Part shown: positions 6,841 to 10,752 of the stretch, in pieces
Numbering within the stretch: position 1 is the stretch's first letter
How the letters are laid out: each line of letters opens with the position of its first letter
DNA from: Acidobacteriaceae bacterium
GTDB lineage: Bacteria > Acidobacteriota > Terriglobia > Terriglobales > SbA1
Reading direction: 5' to 3'
Assembly: GCA_003156615.1 (NCBI GenBank)
Contig: PMHI01000764.1
Span: forward strand, 1,909-12,660
DNA: 10,752 nt
Program-made: the position numbers and the translations under genes
The notes under the pieces: generated by a model
What the model saw: only the letters and a program-made list of their open reading frames with translations
Database searches by the model: none
What the model was told of the DNA's origin: nothing

Positions 6841-6959
6841 AGCCCTCCATACATTGTAATGCTTAATAATTATCTTTGACGTACAATGTGCACGGAACGC
6901 CGCGTGACGCCTGCCCAGCGCGTTTGCACGGACGACTCCTGAACCGAAGATGGAGGGCT
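6841..6959 (+). promoter_or_regulatory. Long-range 10-bp inverted repeat that would pair with the ThuA ribosome-binding site
   Basis: AGCCCTCCAT (6841-6850) is the exact reverse complement of ATGGAGGGCT (6950-6959), which contains the GGAGGG Shine-Dalgarno of the first ThuA gene. In an mRNA starting upstream of 6841, the pairing would bury the ribosome-binding site. The next bases, ACATTGTA (6851-6858), start a second stem with 6882-6889 that would stack directly on the first, and GAACGC (6895-6900) can pair with GCGTTT (6920-6925), giving a branched leader. Whether transcription starts far enough upstream is unknown. Confidence 0.35.
6851..6889. promoter_or_regulatory. 8-bp inverted repeat ACATTGTA/TACAATGT, candidate operator
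   Basis: The perfect arms (6851-6858 and 6882-6889) have centres 31 bp apart, close to three helical turns, and enclose an AT-rich 23-bp spacer. Each arm contains TACAAT on one strand, a -10-like hexamer. TTGTAATG at 6854-6861 recurs at 2735-2742 in the transporter/SIS divergent region. Position and symmetry fit a site for the neighbouring ROK2 repressor, but no binding site for this protein is known. Confidence 0.35.
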
Positions 6960-6960
6960 G

Positions 6961-7758
6961 ATGTTCCTGTCAAGACTGGTGTCAGATTTCCGCTTTCGCC
7001 GTTGCTTATGGGGCGTAGCGGTCCTCGCGCTCGTTTTTACCGGCGCGAGCATGGCCCAGAACTCCAAGCCTAGATTTAAGGTCATTGCTCTGGCAGAGGC
7101 TGGCGGGATCCATCGGCCTTTTGTCGACGCCGCTAAAGTGTGGCTGCAAAAGTTAGCAGCTGAAAATAACTTTTCGGTCGACTATATCGAGAATACTGAC
7201 CATATGAACGACGCATTCCTCGCCCAGTACCAGGTATTCGTCCAACTGAACTATCCTCCCTATGGCTGGACACCGACAGCCGTCACCGCATTCACGAAAT
7301 ACATCACCGAAGGGCGAGGCGGATGGATTGGATTCCATCACGCTACCTTGCTTGGAGAATTTGACGGATATGGGATATGGCCCTGGTTTTCCCAGTTTAT
7401 GGGTGGAATCAGATTCACCGACTACATTCCGAAGTTCGCCAACGCGACCGTCGTCGTCGAAGATCCTTCGCATCCCGTGATGAAGAATGTGGTCGCGTCT
7501 TTTGTCGTGGATCAGGAGGAGTGGTACACGTACGACAAATCCCCACGTCCCAACGTTCATGTCTTGGCGCGGGTCGATGAAGCCACTTATTCGCCAGACA
7601 CCCGCACTAAGATGGGAGATCATCCTGTGATCTGGACAAACGAGCACTACCGGGCTCGAAATGTTTATATTTTCATGGGCCACCATCCCGAACTCTTCCA
7701 GAATCCCGCTTTTACAACCATTTTCAAAAATTCCATCTTCTGGGCAGCCCAGCAATGA
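6961..7758 (+). CDS. Secreted ThuA-domain protein (class I glutamine-amidotransferase-like fold)
   Basis: 265 residues. Residues 1-32 are a signal peptide (basic FRFRRC, hydrophobic core, ASMAQ cleavage region), so the mature protein is periplasmic or secreted. The rest is one ThuA domain (about 37-264): PRFKVIALAE, the core GWIGFHHA (121-128), SHPV (170-173), EEWY (186-189) and the C-terminal PVIWTNEHYRARNVYIFMGH (222-241). ThuA was named from the trehalose-utilisation genes of Sinorhizobium. Members adopt a glutamine-amidotransferase-like fold but lack its nucleophilic cysteine, and the function of exported versions is poorly defined. The start is supported by GGAGGG (6952-6957), which may be masked by upstream pairing. 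It is first in a three-gene exported operon, and its stop overlaps the next start. The domain is clearly a paralogue of the next gene's N-terminus (shared MNDAxLxxYQV and GxWxGFH). Confidence 0.88.
   Translation: MFLSRLVSDFRFRRCLWGVAVLALVFTGASMAQNSKPRFKVIALAEAGGIHRPFVDAAKVWLQKLAAENNFSVDYIENTDHMNDAFLAQYQVFVQLNYPPYGWTPTAVTAFTKYITEGRGGWIGFHHATLLGEFDGYGIWPWFSQFMGGIRFTDYIPKFANATVVVEDPSHPVMKNVVASFVVDQEEWYTYDKSPRPNVHVLARVDEATYSPDTRTKMGDHPVIWTNEHYRARNVYIFMGHHPELFQNPAFTTIFKNSIFWAAQQ
7740..7752 (+). repeat. 13-bp palindrome/hairpin just before the second ThuA start codon
   Basis: CTGGGCAGCCCAG can fold as a 5-bp GC-rich stem (CTGGG/CCCAG) with a CAG loop, ending 2 nt before the ATG at 7755. There is no Shine-Dalgarno for that ATG, and the preceding stop overlaps it (ATGA). 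Ribosomes finishing the first gene would melt the hairpin, which fits strict translational coupling. Confidence 0.4.
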
Positions 7759-9536
7759 AGAGTTACTCAGTTCTTCTAGTCTTGTTTTTGGTCGTTCTGC
7801 ACAGCGCTATCTCCAGCGGCGCTCAACCACCCCGGTTCAAGGTGCTCGCATTTTATTCTACGAGCGTTGAACCCGACCACGTGCAGTTTGCAGATGCCGC
7901 GCTGAAATTCTTTGCCGCACGCGCAGCCAGCGACAACTTTCTATTTGACGCAACCACCGATTGGGAGCGCATGAATGATGCGCATTTAAGTGCGTACCAA
8001 GTGGTGGTTTGGCTTAACGACTCGCCCACCAATGGGGAACAACGGCGCAGCTTTCAGCGCTACATGGAAAATGGAGGCGCATGGTTGGGTTTCCATTTCT
8101 CCGGATATAACGATAAGGATACGAACTGGCCTTGGTTCGTCGATTTTTTGGGGGGTGCCGTATTTCATATCAACAGCTGGCCGCCATTACCAGCCAAGCT
8201 CGTCATCGATGACCGAACTCATCCAGTCGCCCGGGGAATCCCCGACGCCTACGAATCGCCCGCCAACGAGTGGTATGTTTGGAAACCGAGTCCCCGCCTC
8301 AATAAAGATGTGCGCGTCCTGGTCACATTCGATCCTTCAAATTATCCCCTGGGATTCAAGGACGTTCTCACCGGTGGCGACGTGCCGGTCGTGTGGACAA
8401 ATACGAAATACAAAATGATTTATATGAACATGGGGCACGGAGATAAGGTCTTCACGAGTCCCATTCAGAATAAGCTCATAGAAAATGCGGTGAACTGGCT
8501 CGGGATGGGAGCCGATGCAGCCTTTCCGCCACCGAGCGGAACGGAAATCAGTCCTCGCGGCATCGCGTTAAATCCCGGAACCCACAGAGTCTATGCGGTG
8601 AATACGGCTTCGGGCAAGGTGACCGTGGCAGGTAACGCCAGCCACGCTCCCGCCGAAATTAAGGTGGGAATGGAACCCGAAGCCATTGCCGTGAATCCGA
8701 TCACGAACCGCGTCTACGTGGCAAACTCAGGCAGCGGCAATGTCAGCGTGATCGACGGAGCAGCGGACCGGGTCGTTGCAACCGTAGACGTAGGAAACCT
8801 TCCCTACGTGATTGCAGTGAACCCGGTCACCAACAAGGTGTATATCTCAAAAACGTTCAGCAATAGTATGACCGTCATTGACGGAGCCACCAATGTGGCG
8901 AGCCTTCTGAAGATCGGAGTGCACGCCGATGCGATTGCCGTGAATCCGGAAGCAAACCGACTTTACCTAATAAGCTATGAGAGTAACAACGTGACCGTAA
9001 TCGATGGCACGAACGACAGCACAACAACGGTGGCCGCCGGCAACCATCTTTGGGGAATTGCGCTGAATCCCATAAGCAACAAAGTGTATCTGAGCAATGC
9101 AGGCAGCTCGAATGTCACGGTGCTTGATGGGAAAACGAATGCCACGACGCTGGTGAATACCGGAGACATCCCATGCGCGCTGGCTGTGGATCCCTCGACC
9201 GGCCGAGTCTATGCCCTGAACTACGGCAGCGATAGCGTGACGGTGATTGACGGCGTCACAAATTCAATCGTCACGACTGTAAAAGTGGGAGCGCGCCCTC
9301 AAGCGATCGCGGTTGACCCAAGCAATCACAGGGTATACGTCGCGAACACGCACGATAACACTGTCTCTGTCATCGATGGTGAGAGCAACTCAGTGGCGAC
9401 GACGATAAAAACCGGTAACGGGCCCTACGCGATTGCCGTGGATAGTGCAACCCATACGGCCTTCGTCACAAACCTGGCTGGAACAGGCCTGACGGTGATC
9501 GATGGACAAACGCTTCCGACGAGTCCGTCTCACTGA
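7755..9536 (+). CDS. Exported fusion of a ThuA domain and a YVTN-type beta-propeller
   Basis: 593 residues. Residues 1-23 are a signal peptide (LLVLFLVVLHSAISSGAQ). Residues ~26-250 form a ThuA domain with GAWLGFHFSG (108-117), THPV (155-158), NEWYVW (171-176) and PVVWTNTKYKMIYMNMGHG (211-229). A short proline-rich linker (about 252-266) leads to eight YVTN-family repeats (267-593) of 41-42 residues with the pattern AIAVNP...NRVYVAN...VSVIDG; the eighth is cut to 37 residues and the first has lost VIDG (VTVAGN). Such propellers are usually exported interaction or binding modules, often in surface-layer or quinohaemoprotein-like contexts. The ATG overlaps the previous stop, so the two ThuA proteins are translationally coupled and probably made in fixed ratio. 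The ThuA-propeller combination suggests a periplasmic enzyme or binding protein with a docking platform. No catalytic residues or ligand can be assigned. Confidence 0.88.
   Translation: MKSYSVLLVLFLVVLHSAISSGAQPPRFKVLAFYSTSVEPDHVQFADAALKFFAARAASDNFLFDATTDWERMNDAHLSAYQVVVWLNDSPTNGEQRRSFQRYMENGGAWLGFHFSGYNDKDTNWPWFVDFLGGAVFHINSWPPLPAKLVIDDRTHPVARGIPDAYESPANEWYVWKPSPRLNKDVRVLVTFDPSNYPLGFKDVLTGGDVPVVWTNTKYKMIYMNMGHGDKVFTSPIQNKLIENAVNWLGMGADAAFPPPSGTEISPRGIALNPGTHRVYAVNTASGKVTVAGNASHAPAEIKVGMEPEAIAVNPITNRVYVANSGSGNVSVIDGAADRVVATVDVGNLPYVIAVNPVTNKVYISKTFSNSMTVIDGATNVASLLKIGVHADAIAVNPEANRLYLISYESNNVTVIDGTNDSTTTVAAGNHLWGIALNPISNKVYLSNAGSSNVTVLDGKTNATTLVNTGDIPCALAVDPSTGRVYALNYGSDSVTVIDGVTNSIVTTVKVGARPQAIAVDPSNHRVYVANTHDNTVSVIDGESNSVATTIKTGNGPYAIAVDSATHTAFVTNLAGTGLTVIDGQTLPTSPSH
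8553..9533 (+). repeat. Eight tandem YVTN-type repeat units within the ThuA-propeller gene
   Basis: The units start at residues 267, 308, 350, 391, 432, 473, 515 and 557 and are about 123-126 bp each. DNA identity between units is clear but imperfect (recurring GCGATTGCCGTG-like and GTGATCGACGG-like stretches), so this is an old protein-level repeat, not a recent expansion. Seven or eight blades are possible depending on whether the incomplete last unit completes the first blade. Confidence 0.85.
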
Positions 9537-9558
9537 GAGATTTCGAGGAGAGAATGGC

Positions 9559-10686
9559 ATGTGGAAACTCTTCGCGTTGGCTATGCTTGCGCTGACCACG
9601 TGGGCACAGGAAGCACACCCGATTCTCGCGCTGGGTTCGCCTGCGCCAAACTTTGAACTCCCGGGCGTTGACGGAGCGACTCATAAGCTCGCCGACTACT
9701 CCGCAAGTCAAGTCCTGGTTGTGGTGTTCACCTGTAACCATTGTCCTATCGCGCAAATGTATGAGCAGCGTATCGCACAACTTGCGGCGGATTACAAGGA
9801 CAGCAGTGTTGCTGTGGTGGCAATTCAACCCAATGATCCAAAGGCCATCACCATCGACGAACTGGATTCCTCCGACATCAGCGACAGCCTCGAAGAAATG
9901 AAGGTCCGGACCCAGTACAAGCACCTGACATACCCTTACCTTTACGATGGGGAAACACAGTCGGTCACGAACGCCTACGGACCGCAGGCCACACCGCACG
10001 TATTTGTTTTCGACCGCGAGCGCCGCCTCCGTTATGAAGGACGTATGGACAATAGCTACCGCGCCGAACTGGTGAAGACTCACGAAGCGCGCGATGCCAT
10101 CGATGCTCTCCTGGCGCATCGAGAAGTGGCGGTAACCCATACCGGCGTTTTCGGTTGTTCGACGAAGTGGAAAGAAAAACAGGCCGCACGTCTGGAGACG
10201 CTCCGCAAAATCGAATCGCAACCGGTCCAACTGGAGATGGCATCGGCTGCGGACTTAAAGACTTTGCGAACAAATCCGACGCACAAGACACTGTTGGTCA
10301 GTTTTTGGGCCACTTGGTGCGGCTCATGCATTCACGAATTCCCAGATTTCGAAGACACTTTCCGAATGTACGGCGTGCGCGACGTTGAGTTAGTCACAGT
10401 GGCGGCCAACATGCCGGACGAAAAGAACACCGTAATGCGCGTGCTTGAGAAAATGCACGCCACCAGCCGCAATCTGCTGTTTGCTTCAGACGACACCGCC
10501 GGACTGCAGGCCGCCTTTGACCCGAAATGGGAGTCGGCGGTGCCCTATACCGTCCTGATTGCCCCGGATGGCAAGGTGTTGTATCAGAAACAGGGATCAG
10601 TCGATATGTTGGAATTGCGAAGAGTCATCCTGGCAAGCTTGCCCTCGGACTACGAAGGATTTAACAAGTACTGGTCTGTGCCATAG
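9559..10686 (+). CDS. Exported protein with two thioredoxin-fold domains (redoxin plus TlpA-like)
   Basis: From the ATG at 9559 it is 375 residues. This start is preferred over one at 9502 because it gives a signal peptide (MWKLFALAMLALTTWAQ, cut near TWA) and has GAGGAG 8 nt upstream (9545-9550); the earlier start overlaps the preceding gene. Domain 1 (about 22-190) resembles AhpC/TSA redoxins: GSPAPNFELPGVDG, active-site-like CNHC (59-62) and cis-proline ATPH (144-147). A linker with a lone Cys (200) follows. Domain 2 (about 225-362) is TlpA/thioredoxin-like with SFWATWCGSC (248-257; CGSC at 254-257) and cis-proline AVPY (327-330). Thioredoxin-fold proteins with CxxC exchange disulfides in the periplasm or act as peroxide reductases; the partner here is unknown. 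It lies 22 bp downstream of the ThuA-propeller gene and shares its export route, so it may keep those proteins or a haem/metal partner reduced. Confidence 0.88.
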   Translation: MWKLFALAMLALTTWAQEAHPILALGSPAPNFELPGVDGATHKLADYSASQVLVVVFTCNHCPIAQMYEQRIAQLAADYKDSSVAVVAIQPNDPKAITIDELDSSDISDSLEEMKVRTQYKHLTYPYLYDGETQSVTNAYGPQATPHVFVFDRERRLRYEGRMDNSYRAELVKTHEARDAIDALLAHREVAVTHTGVFGCSTKWKEKQAARLETLRKIESQPVQLEMASAADLKTLRTNPTHKTLLVSFWATWCGSCIHEFPDFEDTFRMYGVRDVELVTVAANMPDEKNTVMRVLEKMHATSRNLLFASDDTAGLQAAFDPKWESAVPYTVLIAPDGKVLYQKQGSVDMLELRRVILASLPSDYEGFNKYWSVP

Positions 10687-10752
10687 TGTCCGTTGGTCGC
10701 ACAATCGCCGCGTGTATCGGAAGCGTCATGATTTGAAGATGGTCTTATTTTC
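10687..10752. other. Right edge: short non-coding stretch
   Basis: 66 bp after the redox gene stop. I see no start codon with a ribosome-binding site, no hairpin followed by a T-run, and no RNA gene. The window ends before the next gene is reached. Confidence 0.5.

Larger units (their letters stand above)
6730..6960. other. 231-bp divergent regulatory region between ROK2 and the ThuA operon
   Basis: No gene is visible. An AT-rich core (about 6851-6890) sits in otherwise GC-rich DNA. It holds TAAAAT (6808-6813, a 5-of-6 match to a -10 on the plus strand but without a convincing -35), a small hairpin CCGGG/CCCGG (6814-6818 with 6825-6829), TTGACG (6876-6881), a direct repeat TGCACGGA (6889-6896 and 6925-6932), and the two inverted repeats listed separately. 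Promoters cannot be placed with confidence in either direction. Confidence 0.6.

Noticed and set aside
6961..7056. Tat signal or lipoprotein signal on the first ThuA protein
   Set aside because: FRRCLW lacks the Tat consensus around the twin arginines, and no cysteine sits at a lipobox; an ordinary Sec signal peptide ending ASMAQ fits better.
6961..7758. Naming this gene thuA and calling the operon trehalose utilisation
   Set aside because: Only the domain family is shared; this version is exported, and neither ThuB nor a trehalose transporter is present.
8553..9533. Tandem repeats as a CRISPR array
   Set aside because: The units are translated, 123-126 bp long and encode YVTN beta-propeller blades, with no short identical repeats or spacers.
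9502..9558. Upstream ATG that would extend the redox protein by 19 residues
   Set aside because: The extension is basic, overlaps the preceding gene and would bury a good signal peptide; the ATG at 9559 has a better-placed GAGGAG.
9466..10230. Minus-strand frame of 254 codons
   Set aside because: Antisense shadow of the propeller end and the redox gene; no domain recognised.

Overview
The window reads as a carbohydrate-uptake and carbohydrate-sensing locus from a soil-type Acidobacteriota genome (Terriglobia-like). The inference rests on the moderately GC-rich coding DNA, an outer-membrane receptor with the N-terminal carboxypeptidase-regulatory-like fold and plug that is abundant in that phylum, secreted ThuA and YVTN beta-propeller proteins, and paired ROK proteins. 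No marker gene is present, so the assignment is an inference.

Layout. (1) Positions 1-2692, minus strand: a double-SIS sugar-phosphate isomerase/deaminase-like gene followed 69 bp later by the 5' half of a TonB-dependent receptor gene that runs off the left edge. (2) Positions 2693-2785: a compact divergent promoter region. (3) Positions 2786-4153, plus strand: an MFS sugar:proton symporter of the XylE/GalP type, started at GTG. (4) Positions 4182-6729, minus strand: two paralogous ROK proteins with N-terminal winged helices, ROK2 (5488-6729) upstream of ROK1 (4182-5390), convergent with the transporter. ROK1 seems to have its own promoter, flanked by three CGGGAA half-sites. (5) Positions 6730-6960: a 231-bp divergent regulatory region with nested inverted repeats, one of which is complementary to the ribosome-binding site of the next gene. 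(6) Positions 6961-10686, plus strand: three exported proteins in an apparent operon: a secreted ThuA-domain protein, a ThuA/YVTN beta-propeller fusion whose start overlaps the previous stop (ATGA), and a tandem thioredoxin-fold protein.

How the parts may work together (inference). The receptor would bring an oligosaccharide or glycoside across the outer membrane, the MFS permease would import the sugar, and the SIS enzyme would process a phosphorylated keto- or aminosugar. The two ROK proteins would sense a sugar or its phosphate and repress one or more of these units. The periplasmic ThuA proteins and redox protein may act on or protect the substrate before import. No glycosidase, sugar dehydrogenase, deacetylase or dedicated kinase is visible, so the substrate cannot be named. 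The most novel element is the exported ThuA / ThuA-propeller / double-thioredoxin operon with its possibly structured leader. No RNA genes, insertion sequences, CRISPR arrays or broken genes were seen.
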